Shown here: one piece after another, positions 26,142-35,872 of the stretch
Layout: each line of letters opens with the position of its first letter
Position numbering within the stretch: the first letter of the stretch is position 1
NCBI GenBank assembly: GCA_002438635.1
Contig: DJPX01000042.1
Coordinates: forward strand, 61,771 to 125,770
DNA from: Bacteroidales bacterium UBA6401
Lineage (GTDB): Bacteria > Bacteroidota > Bacteroidia > Bacteroidales > UBA932
DNA length: 64,000 nt
Direction of reading: 5' to 3'
The notes under the pieces: generated by a model
What the model saw: only the letters and a program-made list of their open reading frames with translations
Database searches by the model: none
What the model was told of the DNA's origin: nothing
Made by a program: the position numbers and the translations under genes

Positions 26142-28880
26142 TTGCATAAACTAAATATAAAATATACGCTATACCTGTTTCTTGCAGGATTTCTCTTTTT
26201 TTTATGCTTTGACGCCATGGCTCAAAGACCGCCACGTGGTAGCAAACCACTTGCCGGAGGCGCAAGAATAAAAAAAGAAGCACCTGCACCAGATTCTTTA
26301 GCGATTGCCCGCGCCGACAGCATAGCTAGAGCCGACTCCCTATTTAGAGTCGACTCACTTGCACAATTAAGTTATAGTTCACTAAAACAGCCAGCGTTCT
26401 CTAACGCGCGCGACTCCATAGTAGAAGTCTTTACCAACGGACAACGTATGATCTACTATTATGGAGACGTGACCGTGAAATATCAAGACATGACACTTAC
26501 TGCAGAATTGATGGATTACGATATGAACTCTGGAATAGTTTATGCCAGGGGTGTTCTTGATACACTGACAGGTGAATGGAAAGGGTTACCTGTAATGACG
26601 CAGGGTAAGCAGTCATATAAGATGCAGGAAATAAGGTATAATTTCAATAGCCAGAAAGTCAGTATCAAACAAGCTCTTACAAAAGAAGATGAAGGGCTGC
26701 TACATGGTGAACACATCAAGATTATGCCTGACAAGAGCATGAATGTGGAACACGGAAAATACACGGTGTGCGATTTGGAGCACCCACATTACTGGATGGA
26801 ACTTTCTGTTGCAAAAGTCGTTACTAAGCCCACAAGAAAAACCGTCTTCGGACCTGCACATCTTGTGGTGGCGGATGTACATATCCCATTTATTGGCATT
26901 CCATTCGGTTTTATTCCAAAAAAGCCCGAGCGAGCAACCGGTCTTCTAATGCCTACCTTCGGAGAAGAGAATGCACGAGGTTTCTTTATGCGAGATGCGG
27001 GGATGTATTTCGTTTTCGGGGATTATCTTGACCTTTCGCTTACAGGAGATTATTATACGCTAGGTTCATGGGGGATAGATGTAAACTCAAGATATAAAGT
27101 TAATTATAAATTTAATGGTAATTTGGCATTCAACTACTCCTATGATCAAACTGGAGAGAAGGGATCGCCAGATTTTTTCTCGTCAAGTAACTTCGGAATA
27201 AAATGGAGTCACTCACAAGATTCTAAAGCAAGGCCGGGAACGACATTCAGCGCCTCGGTTAACTTCTCCAGTCCATCGAACAGCAGATATAATTCCCACT
27301 CTGTAAATGAGGCTCTTCAGAACCAAGTAAGTTCATCCATTTCCTATTCGAAAAACTGGAATGGAAAAGTCAACCTATCCATGAACTTGCTGCATAACCA
27401 AAACTCCCGAGATAGTTCCTACGCCTTTACACTGCCTAACATTACGCTTTCAGTAAGCACTTTCTATCCTTTCAAGCAAAAAAACCGAGTAGGAAAAGAA
27501 AAAGCTTGGGAGAAGATTTCGTTCGGATATAGTACATCCCTTCAAAATAAAATTAATTTCAAGGCAAAGGAATTCGGGAAAAGTGGCTTTACAGACAAAT
27601 TCAAAAACGGAATGACCCATAACTTCAGCATAGGATTGCCTAGTTTCCAGTTATTCAAGTATTTGAATTTCAGTCCATCCGTTTCCTATAGCCAAAACTG
27701 GTTTTTCAGATCCAGCGAGGCTGTCTACAATAAGGAAACAGATAAGGTAGAATTAGTAGAAGGAAAACAATTCGGGACTTTCGGTATAACACAGAACTAT
27801 TCTGGTTCCATAAGTATGAGCACCAGAATATATGGTATGTTCAATTTCGGAAAATACAGTAAAGTCCAAGCCATCAGACACGTAATTTCCCCATCGATAT
27901 CCCTTTCATTAAGTCCAGAGAAAGGAACTTATGCTAATGGATATCGAACCCTCTACTACACCGACATAAATGGTAACGATAAAGAGTATCAATACAATAT
28001 TTATCAAGGCCAATTATATTCTGCCCCAGGAAAAGGCAGAAGCGCCACTGCGAGTATATCCATCGGAAACAATCTGGAAGCTAAAGTTCTGGACTATGCC
28101 GACTCTACAGGAAAAGGGAGCAAAAAGGTTAAACTTCTAGACCAGTTCAACATTTCCACCGGCTACAATTTCCTTGCAGATTCGCTTAAGATGAGGACCA
28201 TCAGCACCACTATGAGCACTAACCTTTTCAACAAGGTGAACATCAGCGGAAGTGCGGCATTCGACCCATACGCCATTGACAACAAAGGTAAAACATATAA
28301 TAAATTCGCCATACAGGCAGGGCAGGGATTGGCCCGTTTCACTACGGCATCGCTCTCGGCATCCTACTCTCTTTCAGGGAAAGGTACCATAGAAGGAAAT
28401 GATGGACGAGAAGAAGGAAGCAGTAGCGAAAGCGGAGCACTAAGTTACTATCAGCGCATTTACTATCATCCAGTTACTGGAGAATACATACCTGGAGGCT
28501 GGCTATATTACACTAATCCTAATGTTCCATGGTCACTGAATTTTAGTGGTAGTTTCCGATACTCAAAAAGTTATAACTATGATAGCACAGCCGAAGTTCT
28601 AAAAACAAAAAACACATTCACTACTACACTGAATGTCACTGGAAACATAAAACTTACTCCGCGACTAAATCTTAGTGCATCATCCGGATATGACTTTGTG
28701 GCTAAAAAGATTACTACCACACAGATGAACGCCACCTACGACCTGCATTGCTTCAACATAACCTTCTCGTGGGTTCCTGTAGGCACGTGGAAACAATATA
28801 GTTTCAAAATAGCGGCCAATGCAGCCTCACTTGCCGACCTTCTTCGATTCAAAAAGAGTAGTAGCTATTGGGATAATTAA
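26142..28880 (+). CDS. LptD/OstA-like LPS assembly outer-membrane protein
   Basis: 912 aa if translation begins at the TTG at 26142, which gives a good signal peptide (MHKLNIKYTLYLFLAGFLFF, ending CFDAMAQ). A farther in-frame TTG at 26103 precedes the promoter box and cannot be on the mRNA; there is no suitable ATG. The N-terminal part (about 70-200) has the OstA/LptA jellyroll (QRMIYYYGDVTVKYQDMTLTA). The rest is a large beta-barrel. LptD inserts LPS into the outer leaflet; Bacteroidota homologues are divergent and often annotated putative. Two Ala-Arg-Asp-Ser repeats follow the signal peptide. Confidence 0.85.
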   Translation: MHKLNIKYTLYLFLAGFLFFLCFDAMAQRPPRGSKPLAGGARIKKEAPAPDSLAIARADSIARADSLFRVDSLAQLSYSSLKQPAFSNARDSIVEVFTNGQRMIYYYGDVTVKYQDMTLTAELMDYDMNSGIVYARGVLDTLTGEWKGLPVMTQGKQSYKMQEIRYNFNSQKVSIKQALTKEDEGLLHGEHIKIMPDKSMNVEHGKYTVCDLEHPHYWMELSVAKVVTKPTRKTVFGPAHLVVADVHIPFIGIPFGFIPKKPERATGLLMPTFGEENARGFFMRDAGMYFVFGDYLDLSLTGDYYTLGSWGIDVNSRYKVNYKFNGNLAFNYSYDQTGEKGSPDFFSSSNFGIKWSHSQDSKARPGTTFSASVNFSSPSNSRYNSHSVNEALQNQVSSSISYSKNWNGKVNLSMNLLHNQNSRDSSYAFTLPNITLSVSTFYPFKQKNRVGKEKAWEKISFGYSTSLQNKINFKAKEFGKSGFTDKFKNGMTHNFSIGLPSFQLFKYLNFSPSVSYSQNWFFRSSEAVYNKETDKVELVEGKQFGTFGITQNYSGSISMSTRIYGMFNFGKYSKVQAIRHVISPSISLSLSPEKGTYANGYRTLYYTDINGNDKEYQYNIYQGQLYSAPGKGRSATASISIGNNLEAKVLDYADSTGKGSKKVKLLDQFNISTGYNFLADSLKMRTISTTMSTNLFNKVNISGSAAFDPYAIDNKGKTYNKFAIQAGQGLARFTTASLSASYSLSGKGTIEGNDGREEGSSSESGALSYYQRIYYHPVTGEYIPGGWLYYTNPNVPWSLNFSGSFRYSKSYNYDSTAEVLKTKNTFTTTLNVTGNIKLTPRLNLSASSGYDFVAKKITTTQMNATYDLHCFNITFSWVPVGTWKQYSFKIAANAASLADLLRFKKSSSYWDN

Positions 28881-28898
28881 AAATATTCACTATATTTG
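28868..28898 (+). promoter_or_regulatory. Promoter of rho
   Basis: TTG at 28868-28870, a 20-bp spacer and TATATTTG at 28891-28898. The -33 half lies inside the last codons of the LptD-like gene. The predicted start near 28904 leaves a leader of about 310 nt. Confidence 0.65.
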
Positions 28899-28903
28899 CA
28901 TTC

Positions 28904-29214
28904 GCTTCTTGTGAGGTTTCTTTTTGATTTTTCATCCGAAATTTGAGCGAATATCATTAAAAACATATATATATGAACTGCTTCAAATATGCATATTAGA
29001 AACACAAACGATTATTGAGAGTATATCCTTCGATAAAGTCATGCCATTTTTCAGTTCTTTCTTAAAGATTTAAGATTTTCGTTTAATTGAAAAAGATATG
29101 CAATGGAAAATCCTAATATACCGAACGAAACAGCTTCTTAATTTAACGAATAACAACACATAATGGAAAAGACATTTTTCATTATTACTCATAGAAATTT
29201 TTAATATTTACACA
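28904..29214 (+). promoter_or_regulatory. Long rho leader with chained small ORFs
   Basis: No gene over 25 codons is present. Small ATG-started ORFs occur at 28973-28999 (8 aa), 29098-29163 (21 aa) and 29163-29204 (13 aa). The last two share a TAATG stop/start overlap, and the third ends 10 bp before the rho ATG. A long leader suits autogenous control, known for rho in other bacteria. Small ORFs arise by chance in AT-rich DNA, so translation is unproven. Confidence 0.4.
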
Positions 29215-31149
29215 ATGCCACATCGTCTATACGACCTAAGTGAAATGAGCCGTGAGGAATTAGAAAAGATAGCTCAAGGCTTGAACATTAAGTTTTCAAA
29301 AAAAATCGACAACGAAAACCTCGCTTATATGATTCTTGACGCAGAAGCCCAAGCCGTCGCTAATGGCACCATGCAAAGTGAGCAGAAGCCACAAAATCAG
29401 CCTAAAAAAAGAGGACGCAAGCCTAAGGCAACTCAAGAAAGCAAGCCGGCAGAATCTAAACCATCACAGCCTTTACTTGAACAAACTGCTAAGCCTAGCC
29501 AGGCAGAGCTTCCATCACAGTCGAATAAGAATATGGCAAGCTCAAATACAAACTCTAAAGACAAGGCTACAATAGAAAATGCTTCTTCTGGGGAAAATGC
29601 TACTAAAGTGGAAAGTGCTCCAAACATAACTGAAAACGCATCTAAGAGAAAAAGAGGTAGACCGAAAAAGCAGAAATCCCTAGATAGTGATGCAAACATA
29701 AAAACCCCAGAACTTTTTGAGGAAAAACAGATAGTTCCACCTGCCAGTGAAAAAGTCGCTTCAACTGAAAATGGCAATATTCCTACACCCAAGCGCCAAG
29801 ATAACGATTTTAAAAAACAGGCTATTCTAAATAAGGCCGCAGAAAGATTGGCCGCTCAAAAAAACAGGAACAATCAACAGCTAACAACTCAAAACCCAAC
29901 AATAAAATCTGAAAATCAGAGCGTAAAGATTGATAACCAGTCCCAAACTCAACAGCAGCCTAAACAAAACACCCCCAAGAAGGCTCAATATCCTGAATAT
30001 GAAGGGACAGTAACAGCGACTGGGGTTCTAGAAGTTATGCCGGATGGGTATGGTTTCCTACGCAGTTCCGATTACAACTATCTCAACAGCCCAGATGACA
30101 TCTATGTTTCCTCTCAACAGATAAAAAGTTACGCGCTTAAAAACGGGGATACTGTACTGGGAGAGATACGCCCACCACGTGAAGGAGACAAATACTTCCC
30201 TCTTGTAAGCGTGAAAATGGTGAACGGACGCAGCCCTGAATTCATAAGAGACAGGGTTCCATTCGATTTTCTAACTCCACTCTTCCCTAATGAAAAATTC
30301 AATCTACTAGGACACGGACACGGGAGCGATCCTTCTTGCCGAATTGTGGATATGTTCTCCCCTATTGGCAAAGGACAGCGAGGACTTATCGTGGCGCAGC
30401 CTAAAACAGGTAAAACTGTGCTTTTGAAAAGTTTGGCCAATGCCATAGCGGATAACCACCCTGAAGTCTATGAAATCGTACTTCTAATAGATGAAAGACC
30501 AGAGGAAGTAACGGATATGCAGCGTAGTGTAAAAGCAGAAGTAGTAGCTTCCACATTCGATGAACCAGCTGAAAGGCATGTGAAAGTAGCCAATATGGTG
30601 CTCGAAAAAGCTAGAAGGCTCGTGGAATGCGGTCACGACGTAGTTATCCTACTTGACTCTATAACCAGACTCGCACGCGCCTATAACACGGTTCAACCAG
30701 CTTCTGGTAAAGTACTCACGGGTGGTGTGGATGCCAATGCACTTCAAAAGCCTAAACGCTTCTTCGGTGCTGCCAGAAATGTTGAAGGAGGAGGCTCACT
30801 TACCATACTCGCTACTGCACTTACCGACACTGGTTCGAAAATGGATGAAGTCATATTCGAAGAATTCAAGGGTACAGGTAATTCAGAAATACAGCTAGAT
30901 AGAGCACTGGCAAATAGACGCATCTTCCCTGCGGTAAATGTCGTTCTTTCCGGGACGCGCCGCGATGATCTTCTATACGAAAAATCTGCAAGTCAGAGGA
31001 TATGGATACTTAGAAAGCTACTTGCCGATATGAACCCTATCGAGGCTATGAATTTCATGCTTCAGTTAATGGATGAGTATAAAACAAATCAAGACCTTCT
31101 TGATAATATGAACAAAGTCACACCTCGTGACCTAAAATATTACGACTAA
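29215..31149 (+). CDS. rho: Transcription termination factor Rho with large disordered insert
   Basis: 644 aa, about 220 longer than E. coli Rho. Residues 1-50 are the Rho N-terminal helical domain. About 51-260 are a low-complexity region rich in Asn, Gln, Lys, Ser and Pro with two AT-hook-like patches (KKRGRKPK and KRKRGRPKK). About 262-340 are the cold-shock RNA-binding domain, then the RecA-like motor with Walker A QPKTGKT and Walker B DVVILLDSITRLARAYN. In B. theta a comparable Rho insert promotes phase separation and supports gut fitness. The same role is possible here but is inference. Confidence 0.96.
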   Translation: MPHRLYDLSEMSREELEKIAQGLNIKFSKKIDNENLAYMILDAEAQAVANGTMQSEQKPQNQPKKRGRKPKATQESKPAESKPSQPLLEQTAKPSQAELPSQSNKNMASSNTNSKDKATIENASSGENATKVESAPNITENASKRKRGRPKKQKSLDSDANIKTPELFEEKQIVPPASEKVASTENGNIPTPKRQDNDFKKQAILNKAAERLAAQKNRNNQQLTTQNPTIKSENQSVKIDNQSQTQQQPKQNTPKKAQYPEYEGTVTATGVLEVMPDGYGFLRSSDYNYLNSPDDIYVSSQQIKSYALKNGDTVLGEIRPPREGDKYFPLVSVKMVNGRSPEFIRDRVPFDFLTPLFPNEKFNLLGHGHGSDPSCRIVDMFSPIGKGQRGLIVAQPKTGKTVLLKSLANAIADNHPEVYEIVLLIDERPEEVTDMQRSVKAEVVASTFDEPAERHVKVANMVLEKARRLVECGHDVVILLDSITRLARAYNTVQPASGKVLTGGVDANALQKPKRFFGAARNVEGGGSLTILATALTDTGSKMDEVIFEEFKGTGNSEIQLDRALANRRIFPAVNVVLSGTRRDDLLYEKSASQRIWILRKLLADMNPIEAMNFMLQLMDEYKTNQDLLDNMNKVTPRDLKYYD

Positions 31150-31175
31150 AGAACTTTCAGAAAAGCATAAGAACT

Positions 31176-32174
31176 TTATGAATAAAAGCGGTCATTATCG
31201 ATATTGGAGACAGCGGACTTTTTCAAAACGCACCGCTTCCAAAAATTATCCATAAGACCTATTCCATAGCCAAATAACTGAACAAAAGATGTTACTATAG
31301 AAAGGAGCCCAACTCGTGGGCTCTTTTCCTTTATAGAGCTATCAATAAATATCATAAGTGCGTATGCAAAAATCGGTATCATAGGCCATATACTTTTCAC
31401 TAAAAAAGAGCCTATAATAAGGCCACAGCACCCTAGCACAAAAAAAAGTGGCATCAAATGGATAAGCTTAAGTGTTCCTTTATGCCTTACGCTCAATTCT
31501 ATACGTGCTCTTCCAGAGTTAAGCACCTGCTTATAAAAACTCTTTATGCCACTTCGTCTTTTATGGTATAGAAAAGCACTATCAATAAGGCATGAACGAT
31601 AACCGGCCAGCATAACTCGCATCGAAAAATCCATATCCTCTCCGAAACGCATATTCGAAAAGCCGCCTACTTTTTCAAAGACTTCGAGCTTTACCCCCAT
31701 ATTGAAGGAACGGGGAATAAATTTAGTAAGCTTCTTACTACTGCCTCTTATGCCTCCCGTCGTGAAAAACGAAGTCATAGAATAACTTATTGCTTTCTGA
31801 AGTGGGGTAAAAGACTCTGCTGCCCGATCAGGGCCTCCAAACAAATCGGGAGAGTAAGTTCCTATATAATCAGCGATGCATTTAAGATAGCCGGCGGGCA
31901 ATATAGTATCTGAATCCAAAAACAATAAATATTCACCCTCAGCATAAGAAGCACCTGCATTGCGTGCCGAAGAAGGACCACCATTGGTTTTATATACATA
32001 CCTAATCGGAAGGCTTCCCCTAAAAGCCTCACATATTCCCTCACAAGTAAACGCAGAGCCATCTTCCACTACTATAATCTCATAAGAAGAAAACGACTGC
32101 GTGAGGAAACTTTGAAGAAGCTCTTTAACCTCCTCCGGCCGATTATAGACAGGTATAATAACAGAAAAAAGCAC
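31176..32174 (-). CDS. GT2-family glycosyltransferase, membrane-associated
   Basis: 332 aa; the start codon is GTG at 32174, 3 bp after the preceding stop. The N-terminal GT-A domain has FSVIIPVYNRPEEV, the metal-binding FLDSDTILP, and NMGVKLEVFEKVGGF with GEDMDFSMR. Two or three hydrophobic helices follow at about 240-310 (LIHLMPLFFVLGCCGLIIGSF; WPMIPIFAYALMIFI). The substrate cannot be read from sequence. It shares a tight run with the CBM9-like and YitT genes; that mixed operon does not point to one pathway. Confidence 0.88.
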   Translation of the reverse strand: MLFSVIIPVYNRPEEVKELLQSFLTQSFSSYEIIVVEDGSAFTCEGICEAFRGSLPIRYVYKTNGGPSSARNAGASYAEGEYLLFLDSDTILPAGYLKCIADYIGTYSPDLFGGPDRAAESFTPLQKAISYSMTSFFTTGGIRGSSKKLTKFIPRSFNMGVKLEVFEKVGGFSNMRFGEDMDFSMRVMLAGYRSCLIDSAFLYHKRRSGIKSFYKQVLNSGRARIELSVRHKGTLKLIHLMPLFFVLGCCGLIIGSFLVKSIWPMIPIFAYALMIFIDSSIKEKSPRVGLLSIVTSFVQLFGYGIGLMDNFWKRCVLKKSAVSNIDNDRFYS

Positions 32175-32177
32175 TTT

Positions 32178-32765
32178 CTACTCTAAATCTAGATCTATAA
32201 AAAACTCCGGCCTATGAAAATCGGGCTCGGGGGTATTGATAACCGAATATGATATAAAATGTGGAGAAGGCAGAAGATCGCCACACTTGTAGAAATTGGC
32301 CTTCATAGAAAGTCCGTCGAATGACTTTATTTCGTGTAGAAAAAAAGCACTCTTAGGAATCATCAATGCTACTTTCCAAGGACCTACAGCCTTGCACTCG
32401 AATGTCTCGCGCGGTAAAGATGAGAATCTGTGCACTTTGGAAAGCACATCTTCCGGAGCGGGAAGCCTTTCGTGACGCCCCTTTCCAGCACATAAAAGAA
32501 GAGACCCTATACAATTACACTCAAAATTGTAATAGATTCCATCTTCAGGGAAAGGACTAATGAACAGTTCCACACACGAATCCTCCCACACTCTACCCAT
32601 ATCAAGGGCTTGTGCACGACTTATACTCTCATCGACTTCGAATTCACAAAAGATATAATCCGAATCATGAGCTAATGACACACTAACTTCTGGCTTATAC
32701 GGATATTTATCCGCCCAAGAGGCCTTTTCAAGACTAAAGGTCTTAATATGTTTATCTACTTTCAT
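32178..32765 (-). CDS. CBM9-like carbohydrate-binding-fold protein
   Basis: 195 aa from the ATG at 32765 (MKVDKHIKTFSLEKASWADK), overlapping the YitT stop by 14 bp. It has no signal peptide, so it is probably cytoplasmic. It shows the CBM9/DOMON-like pattern of Bacteroidota: WEDSCVELFISPF (about 77-89), YYNFECNCIGSLL and GDLLPSPHFISYSVI. Despite the family name no substrate is known for the intracellular single-domain members. Confidence 0.72.
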   Translation of the reverse strand: MKVDKHIKTFSLEKASWADKYPYKPEVSVSLAHDSDYIFCEFEVDESISRAQALDMGRVWEDSCVELFISPFPEDGIYYNFECNCIGSLLLCAGKGRHERLPAPEDVLSKVHRFSSLPRETFECKAVGPWKVALMIPKSAFFLHEIKSFDGLSMKANFYKCGDLLPSPHFISYSVINTPEPDFHRPEFFIDLDLE

Positions 32766-33684
32766 ACTCTTTTTTATCGCCTCGCCACAAGCCATACACT
32801 TCTGATATGTTACTAGCTGTTATAAAGGCTTTTATCTTGTTATCAGATATATATTTCATAAGATCGGCAAATTCCGGCTTTGTTAAAAGTGTCTGTATTT
32901 CAGTCTTTTTCTGTCCAGAATAACCGCCCTCAAGTTCATATAAACTACACCCACGCACCAAAATATCTATTATATAATTTTTTATCTTCTCATACTCATC
33001 CGATATGATACATACCCTCTTTCGACGGGAAAGACTAGCCATAAAATAATCCACACATAAACCATTAATCCACGTTCCGATAAGTCCTATAATCACCATC
33101 TTTACTGGATTTATAAGCAAGCCTGAAAGGCAAATTATGGCCCCGGAGACCGTTACAGAAAGCCCCATATCCAGTTTAAAGAACTTATTAAACAACTTAG
33201 CTACAATATCGAGACCTCCTGTCGAAGCATTAATTCTAAAAAGTATAGCCTGAGCCATGCTCAAGACCAAAACAAAACATAATAAATCGAACCACGGATC
33301 TCCCATTACAGATGTCTGGCCCTGAGGGACTACCTTCTGAATAGGAAGAATACACTCCCATAGCCTAATCATAGGTCCGAGAATTAGGGCCGTATAAACT
33401 GTCTTTATCCCGAATTCGTGATCGATACAAAGATACGCTATAATAAGAAGTAAAGCATTAATCACAAGGACCATAGTGGAAACCGAGATATTTACTCCAG
33501 CTCTACTGAAGACCTCGGATAACACGATAGACAGGCCGGAAATAGACCCTACGATCAGTTTGCTTGGCATTAAAAAGAAATATACCGCTGCAGCCGAAAT
33601 GAACATAGCTATCGTCATAAGCACAAATTCTGACCAGAATTTACGTGTCTTTAAAAGGTCGAAAGTGTCATTAATTAATTTCAT
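32752..33684 (-). CDS. YitT-family membrane protein
   Basis: 310 aa. Six or so TM helices fill about 20-205 (YitT_membrane, DUF161), including a second half with SGAIICLSGLLINPVKMVIIG. Residues about 215-300 form the soluble DUF2179 domain (VCIISDEYEKIKNYII; GCSLYELEGGYSG; KTEIQTLLTKPEFADL). The function is unknown. It is first in the run with the CBM9-like and GT2 genes, with overlaps or gaps under 15 bp. Confidence 0.92.
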   Translation of the reverse strand: MKLINDTFDLLKTRKFWSEFVLMTIAMFISAAAVYFFLMPSKLIVGSISGLSIVLSEVFSRAGVNISVSTMVLVINALLLIIAYLCIDHEFGIKTVYTALILGPMIRLWECILPIQKVVPQGQTSVMGDPWFDLLCFVLVLSMAQAILFRINASTGGLDIVAKLFNKFFKLDMGLSVTVSGAIICLSGLLINPVKMVIIGLIGTWINGLCVDYFMASLSRRKRVCIISDEYEKIKNYIIDILVRGCSLYELEGGYSGQKKTEIQTLLTKPEFADLMKYISDNKIKAFITASNISEVYGLWRGDKKEYESR

Positions 33685-33805
33685 AGGCTAAAATTATAAA
33701 AAAGAAATCATATATCGGCTATAAAAAGTAAAAATTTATAACCGACATATACCTTTTTTATTTCAATTCTCGCAAGCTGGTATTTACACGAAATATACTG
33801 CTGTA

Positions 33806-35860
33806 TTATTTTTCAGCCGGATTATCTGTTTCTTTAGGCCAATACGGATTCTGATATATAATGGATGTGGAGATATCGCCTTGGGAGCTGGATGTTAATT
33901 GAAATTGCTTAATCATAATAGGATAAAGATAATAAGCCATTCTCCATGTACATCCATCATAGGCCGGCTGGGTAGATATTCTCTCGAAAGGACGAAGGTA
34001 TTCACTACGATTTTTCGAAGAGACATTGGATTTGTCTGTCCCGTCTGCAATCAATGTACTCTTGCCATTTTCATCTTGATACCACTCTTCCATAGGAGTA
34101 TTCCATAAGTGCATCCCCTCCAGATGGCTTGGCGAAGAAATCAACTGATCCATGGAACGCCAGCGACGAAGATCCATATAGCGGAGCCCCTCTGCCATAA
34201 ACTCGCACCGTCGTTCTCTCCTAATATTATAAAGAGTCTTATCCTGAAGAATATTTCCCGCTGTATATGCGCCCCAGTCATTTTCCGCCTCCTTTTGCAT
34301 ATCTGTTAATGATATCGTCTTATCGAAGTCTGTGCTTATGCCGGCTCGTTTTCGAATTATGGTCCAATACTCTCTTGCCGAAGCATCTAGGCTCCCATTA
34401 AGCAGATAACTTGCTTCCATGTAATTCAATAGCGCCTCTGCGGCACGGAAATAAACTTGGCCCGTATAACCGCCACCATTGGCATAGTGCTTCCGATTAA
34501 ACGAACCACCTTTACGAAGAGCATAACCAGTAGCATATCCCCTCTCTCCATCGCCACTGGTTATAGCAGGATATGGCTCTGTTATAACAGCTTCAGTTCC
34601 TTCAATATTATCAAGCTCGAAAAGAATATTCTTTTGACCTGGCTCTTTAAGGAAAATCGATAGACGGGGATCACGATTGGCCCGAACATCCGAGATAGTT
34701 TTATCGCCCATGTAATAGCCATCACCATCGGCATAACTTCCATGTGTATAGACAGGTGAACCATCAAGCATAAGGAAATTCTGAACGAGCCCTCTTGTTA
34801 GCCCAACACGATAATTTCCTCGAGAAGCAGCTGCATTAATATTATGAGTAACAAGCCCACGTGCGTATTGGCGCCATAAAAGCACTTCCTTAACTGAAGA
34901 CAAATCTTCACTGGCGAACATATCATAATACGGATTCGACGGAGCATCAGCAGATTGTTGAAGCACCCCTGTATTTTCCGTTAGACTCGATTTATACCTC
35001 TCAGCGACGAGTTTTGAGGATTCTACTGCCTGATTTAAGAAAAACTCGATCTCTTTATCTATGTTCCCACTTGGATATTGATAATTAGGATAAAGCGATG
35101 CTCCGGGCCAATCCACGCCCCCAGGCACAAAGGCTGTCCCTTTAAAGTTCAATAGCCAACTTGCCTCGAATAAGGCGACACGCGATTTCAAAAGTTCTGC
35201 AAGATCTTTATTAATGCGCGTTGTGGCCATATCGACTTCACTCATATATTCATAAGCCTTATCGAGATCGGAAAGTATAAACCGAGCCACCTCGTTACGA
35301 GGATAACGCTTACTCGCCTCTATAAGAGTACTTTTGTCATCCGTAAGGGGCTTTTCTATAATAGGAAAATCCCCGAATAGCATCAACTTCTTAAAATACT
35401 CATAGGCACGCAAGAAATACATCTCCCCGATATAATGTTTTATAGTAGGCACATCCCCGAAAATCGTATTTTGCGATCCGGAAATATCTTCTCCGAATTT
35501 GGGAAGGGTCTCACTTAAAAAGAAATTCACTCTGTAGATACGTTCAAATTTCCAGTTACTCCCTTCACTATAAGGCACTTTCCATCTATCGGCAGTGTAT
35601 CGATCATTAGCATTGACGCCTATTTGATTGTCCGTGTCGGTATCTTCGCCGAAAATGCCATAAGTCCACTGACCGTATGAAGGTAGAATATTAGGGTATT
35701 CGTCATTAAGATTAGCTTCCAACTGATCCGCCGTATTGAAATACAATTCCGGCGGGATAGTCGACTTAGGCTCTCTGTCAAGAAAACCTTCACATGAGCA
35801 GAGCCCTACAAGTGAATAAACTACAACTAATGCTTTCAGCAGATATTTATTTGCCTTCAT
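33806..35860 (-). CDS. SusD/RagB-like outer-membrane lipoprotein
   Basis: 684 aa. Signal peptide with lipobox (LVGLCSCEGFLDREPKS; Cys 24). The body follows the SusD plan: N-terminal helical TPR-like part (KHYIGEMYFLRAYEYFKKLMLFGDFPI) and a C-terminal RagB/SusD half (RRERRCEFMAEGLRYMDLRRW). SusD lids bind the nutrient over the paired SusC channel. It is 12 bp downstream of susC. No glycoside hydrolase, sigma factor or HTCS lies beside it, so the ligand is unknown. Confidence 0.94.
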   Translation of the reverse strand: MKANKYLLKALVVVYSLVGLCSCEGFLDREPKSTIPPELYFNTADQLEANLNDEYPNILPSYGQWTYGIFGEDTDTDNQIGVNANDRYTADRWKVPYSEGSNWKFERIYRVNFFLSETLPKFGEDISGSQNTIFGDVPTIKHYIGEMYFLRAYEYFKKLMLFGDFPIIEKPLTDDKSTLIEASKRYPRNEVARFILSDLDKAYEYMSEVDMATTRINKDLAELLKSRVALFEASWLLNFKGTAFVPGGVDWPGASLYPNYQYPSGNIDKEIEFFLNQAVESSKLVAERYKSSLTENTGVLQQSADAPSNPYYDMFASEDLSSVKEVLLWRQYARGLVTHNINAAASRGNYRVGLTRGLVQNFLMLDGSPVYTHGSYADGDGYYMGDKTISDVRANRDPRLSIFLKEPGQKNILFELDNIEGTEAVITEPYPAITSGDGERGYATGYALRKGGSFNRKHYANGGGYTGQVYFRAAEALLNYMEASYLLNGSLDASAREYWTIIRKRAGISTDFDKTISLTDMQKEAENDWGAYTAGNILQDKTLYNIRRERRCEFMAEGLRYMDLRRWRSMDQLISSPSHLEGMHLWNTPMEEWYQDENGKSTLIADGTDKSNVSSKNRSEYLRPFERISTQPAYDGCTWRMAYYLYPIMIKQFQLTSSSQGDISTSIIYQNPYWPKETDNPAEK

Positions 35861-35872
35861 AATATTACTCCT

